A DNA stretch of 64,000 nt. It comes from Paracoccaceae bacterium. Its GTDB lineage: Bacteria; Pseudomonadota; Alphaproteobacteria; Rhodobacterales; Rhodobacteraceae. The notes below the pieces were generated by a model, which saw nothing but the letters and a program-made list of their open reading frames with translations, did not search any database and was not told where the DNA came from. The stretch lies in NCBI GenBank assembly GCA_016124615.1, contig WGNF01000004.1:1-64000 (forward strand), given 5' to 3'. The first letter of the stretch is position 1. Every line of letters starts with the position of its first letter. A program made the translations under genes and the position numbers. Below are positions 25,496-36,206 of the stretch, one piece after another.

Positions 25496-25646
25496 ATTCC
25501 CTGTTCCCGCGAATTCATTCCCTGTTCCGATGCACAGGGAATTGCATCATCAACTCATTGATATCGCAGTCGTTCTCCGAGCTCAAAGTCGCCAGAAACC
25601 GCGAAAATCCGCAAAATACGCTGTTCTTTCGCAGATATCAGGGAAT
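25496..25646. repeat. cluster of ATTCCCTG/CAGGGAAT words downstream of the recombinase
   Basis: The 370-base gap between recombinase and tRNA-Ser has no gene. It contains ATTCCCTGTTCC twice as a direct repeat 21 bases apart (25496-25507, 25517-25528). The second copy forms a 9-bp inverted repeat ATTCCCTGT/ACAGGGAAT with 25534-25542 around an 8-base spacer. A fourth CAGGGAAT lies at 25639-25646. Position beside a serine recombinase suggests a recombinase binding or attachment region. The rest of the gap, up to the tRNA, shows nothing clear. Confidence 0.55.
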
Positions 25647-25813
25647 CCCGCGGAAACCGAACCGGGGCAACGGCCCAACTGAGACCGGCCCGAAAACCCC
25701 GGCCGGAACCCGGCGCTACAGCGGTCTCAGGAAGAAGACCCGCCCCGCAACCCGCGGAAATCGCGGCTGAAAAGCACGGGAGACCGCTGGCAAGGCAAAA
25801 CGGCAGGGGTGTG

Positions 25814-25903
25814 TGGCGGAGAGACAGGGATTCGAACCCTGGGTGGGCGCAAACCCACAACGGTTTTCGAGACCGCCGCATTCGACCACTCTGCCACCTC
25901 TCC
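25814..25903 (-). tRNA. tRNA-Ser (CGA)
   Basis: Read on the minus strand the gene begins GGAGAGGTGGCAGAGTGG and ends with the T-arm CAGGGTTCGAATCCCTG, the acceptor strand TCTCTCC, discriminator G and an encoded CCA. The anticodon loop CTCGAAA gives anticodon CGA, and the long variable arm (TGTGGGTTTGCGCCCACC) marks it as tRNA-Ser. It lies 370 bases from the recombinase gene. No second copy of its 3' end was seen at the left edge of the island. Confidence 0.95.
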
Positions 25904-26048
25904 GCGTCAGGGGTCAACGGGCAGCCGTGTAGCGGGGTGCACAGCGGCGCGCAAGGGGGATTTCGCGCGCGGCAAATAGGGATGTGACGGTTGGAAGTGG
26001 CGGGCCGACGCGGTAACGCTGGGGAACCGAGGCTGCCGGGGGCCATGC

Positions 26049-26876
26049 ATGTTGATCCGTATCGCGCTTGCGGCGGCTTTGGCGCTGGCGGTCCTGCTGC
26101 CCGGCCGGGTGCAGGCCGAGGACCCGGTGGCGCAGGTGTCGCGGGTTCTGCGTCTGGGCGAGGTGATCACGGTCATGCGGCAGGAAGGGCTCGACTATGG
26201 CCAGACGCTGCGGGCAACGCTTTTCCCCGATCAGGGCGGCGCGGCCTGGGCGCGCGAGGTCGATACGATCTACGATGTTTCCCGGCTGCAGGCGGCCTTT
26301 GATGCGCGGTTTCGGGCGGCGCTGCCGGTGGCGCAGGTGCCCGCGATCCTGGCGTTCTTCGACACCGACCGCGGGCGGCGGATCGTGTCGCTGGAAATCG
26401 CGGCGCGGATGGCCCTGCGCGACCCGGATGTGGCCACGCAGGCGCATCAGCTGCTGGACGACATGACCAAGGCCCACGCCCCGCGGCTGGCGGCGCTGAG
26501 GGCCTTCGCGGCGGCGAACGATCTGGTCGAATCGAACGTGTCGGGAACGATGAATTCCGATGTCGCCTTCTACGAGGGGATGGTGGCGGGGCACGCGAAG
26601 GGCTTCGAGATGACCGAGGCGCAGATCGTGGCAGAGGTCGCCGCGCAGGAAGACAGTATCCGCCAAGACACCGAAGACTGGCTGTATTCCTTCCTCGCGC
26701 TGGCCTATGCCCCCTTGAGCGATGCCGATCTGGCCGCCTATACCGATTTCGCCCGCAGCCCCGCCGGAACGGCGCTCAATCGGGCGCTTTTCACGGCGTT
26801 TGACGGGGTGTTCGACGCGGTGGCACATGATCTTGGACGGGCGGCGGCACGGGTGCTTTCAGGGCACGCGCTCTGA
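26049..26876 (+). CDS. DUF2059 family exported protein
   Basis: A 275-residue protein with a signal peptide ending PGRVQA (about residue 23). The body is helical with the DUF2059-like segment VPAILAFFDTDRGRRIVSLE and a repeat of the same design near the end, LAAYTDFARSPAGTALNRAL. It probably acts in the periplasm; the family role is unknown. It is followed by the rplU promoter region, so it is a single-gene unit. No strong ribosome-binding site was noted; the ATG is set by the signal peptide. Confidence 0.75.
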   Translation: MLIRIALAAALALAVLLPGRVQAEDPVAQVSRVLRLGEVITVMRQEGLDYGQTLRATLFPDQGGAAWAREVDTIYDVSRLQAAFDARFRAALPVAQVPAILAFFDTDRGRRIVSLEIAARMALRDPDVATQAHQLLDDMTKAHAPRLAALRAFAAANDLVESNVSGTMNSDVAFYEGMVAGHAKGFEMTEAQIVAEVAAQEDSIRQDTEDWLYSFLALAYAPLSDADLAAYTDFARSPAGTALNRALFTAFDGVFDAVAHDLGRAAARVLSGHAL

Positions 26877-26887
26877 CAGCGACGCGC

Positions 26888-26916
26888 TTGACTTTCGCAA
26901 CGTGATTCCCGATAAG
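26888..26916 (+). promoter_or_regulatory. likely sigma-70-type promoter of rplU-rpmA
   Basis: TTGACT (26888-26893), a 17-base spacer and GATAAG (26911-26916) lie about 140 bases upstream of rplU. The hexamers match the housekeeping consensus at five and four positions. A long leader between this promoter and the gene carries a hairpin at 26963-26978. Confidence 0.55.
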
Positions 26917-26962
26917 CCCGCATCCCGACGCGCCCGAAAGGTCCGCCGGGCAAATGCAATTA

Positions 26963-26978
26963 CGCCCCGGTCGGGGCG
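26963..26978 (+). promoter_or_regulatory. leader hairpin of rplU
   Basis: CGCCCCG-GT-CGGGGCG is a perfect 7-bp inverted repeat in the rplU leader, followed by more G/C-rich sequence and no T-run. It may be a site of ribosomal-protein feedback or simply a stable leader element. Confidence 0.35.
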
Positions 26979-27054
26979 CGCTGTCCGAAGGCGCATGGCA
27001 CCAACGCCCGGGAACGGGGGCCACAGGACGCGGGTAAGGAAAAGGGAAAGACCC

Positions 27055-27519
27055 ATGTTCGCGGTCCTCAAGACGGGCGGCAAGCAATACAAGGTGCAGG
27101 CTGGCGACATCCTGCGCGTGGAACTGCTTGATGCCTCGGCTGGCCAGAAGGTCCAGTTCAACGATATCCTCATGCTCGGCGGCGACAGCCTGACCGTTGG
27201 CGCGCCGCTTGTGTCCGGTGCCGCCGTGCAGGCCGAAGTGATCGAGCAGATCAAGGCCGACAAGGTCATCCACTACGTCAAGCGCCGCCGCAAGCATTCG
27301 TCGCAGCGCACCAAGGGCCACCGCCAGAAGCTGACGCTGCTGCGCGTGACCGACATCCTCGCCGCGGGCGCGGATGCGTCGGGCGTGACCGCCGCGGTCA
27401 ACACCGCGGTTGCGCGCCGCGCGGCCCACAACGCCGCCCCTGCCCCCGTCGTCGAGGAAGTCCCGGCGGCGAAACCGAAGCGCGCCGCCAAGAAACCGGC
27501 CGCGGAAGCTCAGGAGTAA
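27055..27519 (+). CDS. rplU: 50S ribosomal protein L21
   Basis: A 154-residue protein. The first 103 residues are the standard L21 (MFAVLKTGGKQYKVQAGDIL, ... VKRRRKHSSQRTKGHRQ). A tail of about 50 residues follows, rich in Ala, Pro and Lys (EVPAAKPKRAAKKPAAEAQE), as in other Rhodobacteraceae. AAGGGAAAGACCC precedes the ATG. It is six bases from rpmA, and the two form one operon. Confidence 0.97.
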   Translation: MFAVLKTGGKQYKVQAGDILRVELLDASAGQKVQFNDILMLGGDSLTVGAPLVSGAAVQAEVIEQIKADKVIHYVKRRRKHSSQRTKGHRQKLTLLRVTDILAAGADASGVTAAVNTAVARRAAHNAAPAPVVEEVPAAKPKRAAKKPAAEAQE

Positions 27520-27525
27520 CGCGAG

Positions 27526-27795
27526 ATGGCACATAAAAAGGCAGGCGGTTCTTCCCGCAACGGTCGCGATACCGCCGGTCGTCGTCTGGGCATCAAGCTC
27601 TACGGCGGCGAGGCTGCGATCCCCGGCAACATCATCGTGCGTCAGCGCGGCACCACCTGGTTTCCGGGCAATGGCGTCGGCATGGGCACTGATCACACGA
27701 TCTTCGCCGTCGTCGAAGGCCGCGTGACCTACAAGAAGGGCTTCAAGGGCCGCACCTTCGTGTCGGTGCTTCCGGTGCCGGAGGCAGCCGAGTAA
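27526..27795 (+). CDS. rpmA: 50S ribosomal protein L27
   Basis: An 89-residue L27 ([40 protein letters not shown]). It begins with MAHKKAGG directly, so no N-terminal cleavage extension of the Firmicutes kind is present. It lies at the peptidyl-transferase centre of the 50S subunit. CGCGAG is the nearest ribosome-binding sequence, and a GCAA-loop hairpin follows 28 bases after the stop. Confidence 0.98.
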   Translation: MAHKKAGGSSRNGRDTAGRRLGIKLYGGEAAIPGNIIVRQRGTTWFPGNGVGMGTDHTIFAVVEGRVTYKKGFKGRTFVSVLPVPEAAE

Positions 27796-27823
27796 GCCGA
27801 CCCTTTACAGGCCTGATGTAAAC

Positions 27824-27851
27824 GGGGGATCGGCTGCAAAGCCGGTCCCCC
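27824..27851 (+). terminator. hairpin after rpmA
   Basis: A 12-bp stem with one T-G wobble, GGGGGATCGGCT and AGCCGGTCCCCC, closed by a GCAA tetraloop. Only a short TTT follows six bases later, so it may be a weak or Rho-assisted terminator. It has the same GCAA design as the hairpin at 14649-14676. Confidence 0.6.
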
Positions 27852-28024
27852 GCCCCGTTTCCGGGAACGCGCACAAACTGTTGCACGTTGCGGGCATTGT
27901 GGCGACGGGCACGACGCCCCAGATCTGCCGATCTGAGGGCGGGGCGATTGAGAGCGGCGCGCCTTGAACCGGCGCGACGCGACTGCGGGCCCGGTCCGGG
28001 CCCATCGTGCCAGAGGAGGAAGGC

Positions 28025-28564
28025 ATGAGACTCGATTCCATTCCGGTGCAACCGGTCATCGCGGCGGAACGGTTCCTGCTGCGCCCGGTGCGCAAGTCGG
28101 ATGCCGGGCTGATCGCGCTTTACACCGCCGACCGGCGGGTGGCCGAGGCGACGCGCTCGATCCCGCATCCGCTGCCGCCGGGGGCAACCGAGGCGTTCAT
28201 CGCCCGTGCCGTGTCCGACACCCGCAGCGAAGATGTCTGGGTGCTCGACGGCGCGGCGCAGGGATTGGCCGAGGTGCTGGGCACCATCGGGCTGAAGAAG
28301 ATGGACCGTGGCCAATCCGAGATCGGCTATTGGGTGGCGCCCGCGTTCTGGAACACCGGTTTCGCCAGCGAGGCGGTGCGCACGCTGGTGGAAGCGAACC
28401 CGCAAGGCGCGCGCACGATCTTTGCCGAGGTGTTTCAGGACAATCCGGTTTCGGCCCGGGTGTTGACCAACTGCGGGTTCGAATATCTGGGCGACGCCGA
28501 GACCTATTCGGTCGCGCGCGGCGCGCAGGTGCCGACCTGGACCTATCTGAAGAAGCTCGGGTAA
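28025..28564 (+). CDS. GNAT-family N-acetyltransferase, RimJ/RimL type
   Basis: A 179-residue acetyltransferase. It has ERFLLRPVRKSDAGLIALYT at the N-terminus, EIGYWVAPAFWNTGFASEAV as the acetyl-CoA segment, and VFQDNPVSARVLTNCGFEYL near the end. These are RimJ/RimL-like features; the substrate is probably a protein N-terminus or a small amine and is not known. AGGAGGAAGGC precedes the ATG at 28025. It sits between the L27 and ObgE genes, as is common in this family of bacteria. Confidence 0.88.
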   Translation: MRLDSIPVQPVIAAERFLLRPVRKSDAGLIALYTADRRVAEATRSIPHPLPPGATEAFIARAVSDTRSEDVWVLDGAAQGLAEVLGTIGLKKMDRGQSEIGYWVAPAFWNTGFASEAVRTLVEANPQGARTIFAEVFQDNPVSARVLTNCGFEYLGDAETYSVARGAQVPTWTYLKKLG

Positions 28565-28568
28565 GCGG

Positions 28569-28620
28569 CCGGGGGCCCTGCCCCCGGACCCCCGGGATAT
28601 TTTCACCAGTAAGAATGGGG
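28569..28620 (+). repeat. dispersed intergenic repeat, copy 1
   Basis: A hairpin CCGGGGGC-CCT-GCCCCCGG (28569-28587) is followed by ACCCCCGGGATATTTTCACC and AGTAAGAATGGGG. The same arrangement occurs at 30866-30920, and its second half at 63225-63252. It lies just after the GNAT stop and probably acts as its terminator. Confidence 0.75.
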
Positions 28621-28638
28621 CAGCGGGCTTCAGCTTGA

Positions 28639-30854
<2,216 letters not shown>

Positions 30855-30865
30855 GGCGGTCGGCG

Positions 30866-30920
30866 CCGGGGGCTTCGCGCCCCCGGACCCCCGCGGAGTA
30901 TTTTCGCCAGAAAGAAGGGG
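30866..30920 (+). repeat. dispersed intergenic repeat, copy 2
   Basis: A hairpin CCGGGGGC-TTCGC-GCCCCCGG (30866-30886), then ACCCCCGCGGAGTATTTTCG and CCAGAAAGAAGGGG. It fills the proB-proA gap. The AGAAGGGGCGAGCG at its right end serves as the ribosome-binding region of proA, so the element both separates and supplies translation signals. Confidence 0.75.
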
Positions 30921-30926
30921 CGAGCG

Positions 30927-32201
30927 ATGCGCGACGGTGAAACGGGCGAAGACCTTGCGGGCCTGATGGCCAAGATCGGCCATGCGGCGAAAGCGGCGGC
31001 GGCAGAATTGGCCTTTGCCCCGGCCGCAGCCAAGGCGCGGGCGCTGGAGGTGGCGGCGGATGCCGTCTGGGCGCGACGGGACGAGATCATTGCGGCGAAC
31101 GCGCTCGATCTGGCCTATGGCCGCGACAAGGGCCTGAGCGGCGCGATGATGGACCGGCTGATGCTGGACGAGGCGCGGATCGGTGACATCGTCGCCGGGC
31201 TGCGGTCGGTCGCGGCGCAGGCCGACCCGGTGGGCGCCGTGATGGCGGAATGGGATATGCCCTCGGGGCTGCACATCCGCCGGGTACGCACCCCCATCGG
31301 GGTGATCGGCGTGATCTATGAAAGCCGCCCGAACGTGACGGCGGATGCCGGGGCGCTGTGCCTGAAGGCCGGGAATGCGGTGATCCTGCGCGGCGGCTCG
31401 GAAGGCTTCAATTCCAGCCGTGCGATCCACGGCTGTCTGGTCGCGGGGCTGGCCGCGGCGGGGCTGCCCGAGGCGGCGATCCAGCTGGTGCCGACGCGCG
31501 ACCGGGCGGCGGTGAGCGCGATGCTGGGGATGGTCGAGTTCATCGACGTGATCGTGCCGCGCGGTGGCAAGGGGCTGGTGGGGCTGGTGCAGCGCGAGGC
31601 GCGGGTGCCGGTCTTTGCCCATCTGGAAGGCATCGTGCATATCTACGTCGACGCTGCCGCCGATCCGGTGAAGGCGCTGAGCGTGGTGCTGAACGCCAAG
31701 ACCCGGCGCACCGGCATCTGCGGCGCGGCGGAATGCCTGCTGATCGACCGGCCGCTGGCGGCGACGCTGGGCGCCGATCTGGTCGCGGCGCTGGTCGCGG
31801 CAGGGGTGCGCGTGCATGCCGACGTCGAACTGGCCGCCCTGCCCGGCACCCTGCCCGCGACCGAGCAGGACTGGGGCCGCGAATACCTCGACATGGATAT
31901 CGCCGCGAAGCTGGTGGACGGCGTCGATGGCGCGATCGCGCATATCCGCCGCTACGGCTCGAACCACACCGATGCGGTGATCACCGAGGATGACGGGGTG
32001 GCAGAGCGGTTCTTCACCCGGCTCGACAGTGCGATCCTGATCCGCAACGCCTCGACCCAGTTCGCCGACGGGGCCGAGTTCGGCATGGGCGCCGAGATCG
32101 GCATCGCCACCGGCAAGCTGCATGCGCGCGGGCCGGTGGGGGCCGAGCAACTGACCAGTTTCAAGTACCTCGTCACCGGCGACGGCACGATCCGGCGCTA
32201 G
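30927..32201 (+). CDS. proA: gamma-glutamyl phosphate reductase
   Basis: A 424-residue aldehyde-dehydrogenase-fold enzyme, second step of proline synthesis. It shows [38 protein letters not shown], the catalytic Cys in [13 protein letters not shown], and [20 protein letters not shown]. Its stop codon overlaps that of chpT on the other strand: the sequence CTAG serves both. Confidence 0.97.
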   Translation: MRDGETGEDLAGLMAKIGHAAKAAAAELAFAPAAAKARALEVAADAVWARRDEIIAANALDLAYGRDKGLSGAMMDRLMLDEARIGDIVAGLRSVAAQADPVGAVMAEWDMPSGLHIRRVRTPIGVIGVIYESRPNVTADAGALCLKAGNAVILRGGSEGFNSSRAIHGCLVAGLAAAGLPEAAIQLVPTRDRAAVSAMLGMVEFIDVIVPRGGKGLVGLVQREARVPVFAHLEGIVHIYVDAAADPVKALSVVLNAKTRRTGICGAAECLLIDRPLAATLGADLVAALVAAGVRVHADVELAALPGTLPATEQDWGREYLDMDIAAKLVDGVDGAIAHIRRYGSNHTDAVITEDDGVAERFFTRLDSAILIRNASTQFADGAEFGMGAEIGIATGKLHARGPVGAEQLTSFKYLVTGDGTIRR

Positions 32202-32800
32202 AACAGCACGCCGATCCGGATATCGCCCTCGCCCAGTTCGACGCTGAGGCTGCGACCAAGGCGCCGCACTTCTTCGGGCACCAGGGCGAATTGCACCTGC
32301 GCGGGCGAAACCTCCAGCGCGGCCGCGGGGTTGGACAGGACGTCCCAAAGCGCCGGATTGACCTTCGTCCGCGCGGCGGTGCCGCGCAGGTGCCAGCCCT
32401 TGCCATCCAGCGTCACCGCGATCCGGCCGCCGAAGGGCATCGCCGTTTCAAGACACTGGATCAGCAGGAAGGCCAGCTTCACCTCGCCCCGCGGCTGGTC
32501 GCCCTGGGCCTGCCAGTCGACCGCGATCCGCCCGCCGCGGGTGATGTCGGCGAGGACCGACAGAACCTCGGGCCGCCCGATGCGCTGGTCCGCCGCCGCC
32601 GCACCGAAGGCCACGCGGTAGAACCGGATCCGGGCGTTGGCCGCCAGCACGCTTTCCGAGATCAGCGCAAGTTCCGGGCCCGCGGCGGTCGCGCTCAGCG
32701 ACAGCAGTTCGACCCCATTGCCGATGGCGCCGAGCGGGCTGATAAGATCATGGCAGATTCGAGAACTGATCAGCGAAGACAGGTCCGTGTATTTTGTCAT
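32198..32800 (-). CDS. chpT: histidine phosphotransferase ChpT
   Basis: A 200-residue cytoplasmic phosphotransferase. The DHp-like helix has the phospho-acceptor in [17 protein letters not shown], and the rest is a degenerate ATPase-like domain ending [12 protein letters not shown]. In alphaproteobacteria ChpT passes phosphate from CckA to CtrA and CpdR; neither is in this window. The gene diverges from DUF3553 with 31 bases between start codons, so their promoters must overlap the other gene. Confidence 0.88.
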   Translation of the reverse strand: MTKYTDLSSLISSRICHDLISPLGAIGNGVELLSLSATAAGPELALISESVLAANARIRFYRVAFGAAAADQRIGRPEVLSVLADITRGGRIAVDWQAQGDQPRGEVKLAFLLIQCLETAMPFGGRIAVTLDGKGWHLRGTAARTKVNPALWDVLSNPAAALEVSPAQVQFALVPEEVRRLGRSLSVELGEGDIRIGVLF

Positions 32801-32831
32801 TCGGGCGGGGCTTTCGGGAAAAGAGGGGGCA

Positions 32832-33014
32832 GTGACTGGACTGAACGCGATACTCGAACCGGGCATGTTGGTCAGGCACCCCGGTCGCCCCGACTGGGGC
32901 CTTGGGCAGGTCCAGTCGCGGATCGGGTCGCGGATCACCGTCAATTTCGAACACGCCGGCAAGGTCGTGATCGACGGAGACCGGATCGCGCTTTTGCCTG
33001 ACCGCGATGCGTGA
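32832..33014 (+). CDS. DUF3553 small protein
   Basis: A 60-residue protein, starting at GTG with AGAGGGGG in front. The sequence LEPGMLVRHPGRPDWGLGQV and RITVNFEHAGKVVIDG fits DUF3553, an SH3-like barrel family related to the CarD/RNA-polymerase-interacting type of domain. It may touch RNA polymerase or nucleic acid; this is inference. It is regularly found beside chpT in this order of bacteria. Confidence 0.8.
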   Translation: MTGLNAILEPGMLVRHPGRPDWGLGQVQSRIGSRITVNFEHAGKVVIDGDRIALLPDRDA

Positions 33015-33158
33015 TGCCACTATGGGTTGTATGTCTTGCGAAATGCAATCGACAGAATACGGCCCCTTCGCGCGCCTGCGGGGCTGTTGCATTCCCACCA
33101 TGCAGCGCCTACAACCCGGCGACCCGACTAACGGATCAGAGCAGCAAACCCGGCGCCG

Positions 33159-33944
33159 ATGATATCCGATGAGCCACATCTTCAGGTCCGGCTGGCACGG
33201 GACGCGCAGGACCTGTTGGGGGCTCAGCGCCTGCGCTACGAGGTCTTCATCGAAGAGCTTGGCGGCACCGGCGACATGGTCGATCATGTCCGTCGGCTGG
33301 AGTGCGACGAGTTCGATCCGGTCTTCGAACACCTTGTTCTGGTCGATACCCGGCGCGACGCCAGTTCGCTTGACCATGTCGTGGGCGTCTACCGCCTGCT
33401 GACCGGCGAGGCGGCGGCGCGGTTCGGCCGGTTCTACTCGGAAACCGAATACGATCTTGGCCCGCTGAAGCGCAACGGGCGGCGGCTGGTGGAGCTTGGG
33501 CGGTCCTGCGTGCATGCCGACTATCGCGGCGGCACGGCGATGTATCACCTCTGGAACGGGCTTGCCGATTTCGTGCTGGAGCGTGAAATCGAGATCCTGT
33601 TCGGCGTCGCCAGCTTTCATGGCACCGATATCGAGGCGCTGCGGATGCCGCTGGCCTATCTGCACCACAACCATCTGGCGCCCGAGGCGCTGCGGGTGCG
33701 CGCGCAGCCCGACCATTTCCAGACGATGGACCTTGTGCCCGCCGACCAGATCGACCGCCGCGCGGCGATGGTGGGCACGCCCGCGCTGATCAAGGCTTAC
33801 CTGCGGCTGGGCGGCTTCGTTGGCGAGGGCGCCTTCATCGACCGGCCGTTCAACACCACCGACGTGTGCCTGCTGATGGACACCGCAAAAATGTCGGACC
33901 GCCACATGGGCTTTTACACGCGCAAGTTCGAGGCCAAGGCGTGA
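33159..33944 (+). CDS. olsB: L-ornithine N-alpha-acyltransferase OlsB
   Basis: A 261-residue acyl-ACP:ornithine acyltransferase of the GNAT superfamily, making lyso-ornithine lipid. Typical features are LLGAQRLRYEVFIEELGG, DHVVGVYRLL, the motif GRRLVELGRSCVHADYRGG, and LGGFVGEGAFIDRPFNTTDV. The stop overlaps the olsA start as GTGA. Ornithine lipids are phosphate-free membrane lipids, important at low phosphate; no Pho box was identified upstream. Confidence 0.93.
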   Translation: MISDEPHLQVRLARDAQDLLGAQRLRYEVFIEELGGTGDMVDHVRRLECDEFDPVFEHLVLVDTRRDASSLDHVVGVYRLLTGEAAARFGRFYSETEYDLGPLKRNGRRLVELGRSCVHADYRGGTAMYHLWNGLADFVLEREIEILFGVASFHGTDIEALRMPLAYLHHNHLAPEALRVRAQPDHFQTMDLVPADQIDRRAAMVGTPALIKAYLRLGGFVGEGAFIDRPFNTTDVCLLMDTAKMSDRHMGFYTRKFEAKA

Positions 33945-34756
33945 CACCGTGGAATGCGGCGGACGTGCCCGATCCCGTGCGGATCGGCCCTATGGGGTGG
34001 GTTCGTGTGGTGCTGCGCGGCGGGGTGCTGGGGCTGCTGACCTACGGCTGTCTGGTCATCCTGCTGCTGGTGCGGCTGATCGAGCGGCCGCTTTGCGGCC
34101 AGAACCGCCCGGTGACACCCCATATTGCGCAATTCGTTTGCCGTTCGGCCTTCGTGATCCTCGGCATCCGGATGCGGGTGACGGGGCGGCCGATGCGGGG
34201 GCACGGGGCTGTGGTAGCCAACCATGCCTCATGGTTTGATATTTTCACGCTGAACGCACCGCAGCGCATCTATTTCGTGGCGAAGTCCGAGGTTGCGGGT
34301 TGGGCCGGGATCGGCTGGCTGGCGCGGGCCACCGGCACCGTCTTCATCAACCGCAAGGGCAGCGAGGCGAAGCTGCAGCAGGACGTGTTCGAGGCGCGGC
34401 TGAAGGCCGGGCACCGGCTGCTGTTCTTTCCGGAAGGGACCAGCACCGACGGGCTGCGGGTGCTGCCGTTCAAATCCACCCTCTTCGCCGCCTTCTTTGC
34501 CGACGGATTGCCGGCGGAATTGCAGATTCAGCCGGTCAGCGTGGTCTATCACGGCCCGCCGGGGCAAGACCCGCGGTTCTACGGCTGGTGGGGCGACATG
34601 GAATTCATCCCGCATCTGGTGAAACTTCTGGCCGCGCCCCGGCAGGGATCGGTCGATGTGGTGTTCCATGACCCGGTGAAGGTCAGCGCCTTTGCCGACC
34701 GCAAGGCGCTGGCCGCCTATTGCGAGGAACGGGTGCGAAGCGCGTTTCCGGCCTGA
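33941..34756 (+). CDS. olsA: lyso-ornithine lipid O-acyltransferase OlsA
   Basis: A 271-residue PlsC-family acyltransferase completing ornithine lipid. One membrane span lies near the N-terminus (LRGGVLGLLTYGCLVILLLV). The catalytic motif is NHASWFDIF, and the second motif LLFFPEGTSTDG binds the glycerol/lipid head. It starts at GTG 33941, coupled to olsB. It converges on the thiE-like gene with three bases between stop codons. Confidence 0.92.
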   Translation: MTPWNAADVPDPVRIGPMGWVRVVLRGGVLGLLTYGCLVILLLVRLIERPLCGQNRPVTPHIAQFVCRSAFVILGIRMRVTGRPMRGHGAVVANHASWFDIFTLNAPQRIYFVAKSEVAGWAGIGWLARATGTVFINRKGSEAKLQQDVFEARLKAGHRLLFFPEGTSTDGLRVLPFKSTLFAAFFADGLPAELQIQPVSVVYHGPPGQDPRFYGWWGDMEFIPHLVKLLAAPRQGSVDVVFHDPVKVSAFADRKALAAYCEERVRSAFPA

Positions 34757-34759
34757 CGG

Positions 34760-35380
34760 TCAGCCGAGCGGGGCGATCAGGGTGCGGAGCGCGGCGAGCG
34801 CGTCATCCGCCTGCCAGATTTCCTCGCCGATGGCGAAGAAGTCAGTGATCGGCGCAAGGGTGGCGACGCGGGCGGCGGTCAGCGCGCCTTCGGCCACCAC
34901 CGGCACCTCGATCATCTCGGACCACCAGGCAAACAACTCGTCGGTGGCCTGACTGCCGTCGCCCAGCGCGGTGTCGCCGACCGGGCCGAAGGAAACGTAA
35001 TCGCCGCCCGCCTCGGCCGCGTTGATGCCTTCGTGGCGCGAGGTTCCGCAGAACGCACCGACGATGGCGTCGTCGCCCAAGTCCTTGCGGGCCTTGCGAA
35101 TATTGCGCGCGCCATCGGGCAAATGCACGCCGTCGAGGCCGTGGCGTTCGGCCAGCCGGATGTGGGTGTCGATCACGATCGCGACGTCGCGGGCATGGGC
35201 GACCTCACGCAGCGCGTCGGCGGCGCGGGCGATCTGATCCTCATCCTTGGTGGCAAGGCCAAGACGGATGCAGGCGATCTCGGCCGCGTCGAGCACGGCG
35301 GCGAGACGATCCGGAAACACCTCCAGCGTGAAGGCCGGGGGGGTGATGAGGTAGATCTGCGGGCGCTCTTCGTTCGGCAT
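34760..35380 (-). CDS. thiamine-phosphate synthase-like protein
   Basis: A 206-residue TIM-barrel protein of the ThiE/TenI family. It has IYLITPPAFTLEVFPDRLAA, the thiazole/pyrophosphate region VIDTHIRLAERHGLDGVHLP, VGAFCGTSRHEGINAAEAGG and DYVSFGPVGDT. The last resembles ThiE's D/E-Y-x-x-x-G-P loop. Some of the charged residues binding pyrimidine pyrophosphate are not obvious, so it may be a ThiE paralogue. No TPP riboswitch was seen upstream and no other thiamine gene is near. Confidence 0.75.
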   Translation of the reverse strand: MPNEERPQIYLITPPAFTLEVFPDRLAAVLDAAEIACIRLGLATKDEDQIARAADALREVAHARDVAIVIDTHIRLAERHGLDGVHLPDGARNIRKARKDLGDDAIVGAFCGTSRHEGINAAEAGGDYVSFGPVGDTALGDGSQATDELFAWWSEMIEVPVVAEGALTAARVATLAPITDFFAIGEEIWQADDALAALRTLIAPLG

Positions 35381-35542
35381 GGGGCGGTCCTTCGGGTTTG
35401 CGCTGTCCTACCGGGTTTTCGGCAGTTTGCAAACGGGTGCTGCGCGTGGGGGTGCAAAGCGTTGGAAAGGCGGCGAAAAGGGCATACCGAAAACACACCG
35501 ATTTTACACCGTTTTCACACCGACGCAGAACACCGGAAACGA

Positions 35543-36052
35543 TCACGCCAGTCGGAAACCCGCCCCGCTGTCGGTGTAAATCCGCACCTCGGCCACGTTG
35601 GTGGATGACGGCAGGTCGGGCTGAGGCGTCAGCGCAACATAGGGCGGGTGAAGGTCCAGGTGCGGCGTGACGCTTTTCGCGATACCAAGGGTGCTGAAGC
35701 CGCGCGTCAGCAGACCGCCGTCAAGCCGCTGCGCATCCGCGCCGACCTCGGCCGTTTCCAGCACGTAGCGCACCATCTGGCGACCGCCGAGCGCCTTGTT
35801 GCCCAGCAGCACGCGCCGGTCTGTCGCCACCACGGCCCAACGGTGCAGGCGCACCGGCCGCATCGACACCGCGCCCCCCAGCCGGGGCACGATGACCACA
35901 TCGGCCCCGTCGTCGCGCCACAGCACGGTTTCGCCCGGCGCATAGGCCCAAGCATCCAGAAACCGCGTCTTTGCGCCGGTGAACTTGCTGACGATCCAGC
36001 CCAGCGCCACGATCCCGGCGCAGGCCGCCACGAAGATCAGCATCGCAGTCAT
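35543..36052 (-). CDS. membrane-anchored protein, unknown function
   Basis: A 169-residue protein with an N-terminal membrane span (MTAMLIFVAACAGIVALGWI) and a soluble domain. The domain resembles small PH-like modules in lay-out: AYAPGETVLWRDDGADVVIV, RWAVVATDRRVLLGNKALGG. GGGAGGGCCGC precedes the ATG at 36052. The pairing of EtvLwrD with vvATDRRvl recalls bacterial PH domains, but I would not assign it firmly. No operon partner is evident. Confidence 0.55.
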   Translation of the reverse strand: MTAMLIFVAACAGIVALGWIVSKFTGAKTRFLDAWAYAPGETVLWRDDGADVVIVPRLGGAVSMRPVRLHRWAVVATDRRVLLGNKALGGRQMVRYVLETAEVGADAQRLDGGLLTRGFSTLGIAKSVTPHLDLHPPYVALTPQPDLPSSTNVAEVRIYTDSGAGFRLA

Positions 36053-36206
36053 GCGGCCCTCCCGCCCGGCAAGACGCTTGGGCCAAGGATAGGCGCGGTC
36101 GGGCCGCTTCGCAATCGGCGCCGCGGCGCGTGGCTGCCGAAACCGGCTTAACAGAACTGCCGCGCGCGCGTATCGTGCGCCTGTGGCGGAACACGGGGTG
36201 GGCGTG

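Noticed and set aside
23623..25518. 631-codon minus-strand open frame opposite the recombinase
   Set aside because: The recombinase frame has the full set of catalytic motifs and overlaps in series with its partners; the antisense frame has none.
35381..35542. TPP riboswitch upstream of the ThiE-like gene
   Set aside because: The conserved CTGAGA and ACCTGA elements were not found in the gap.
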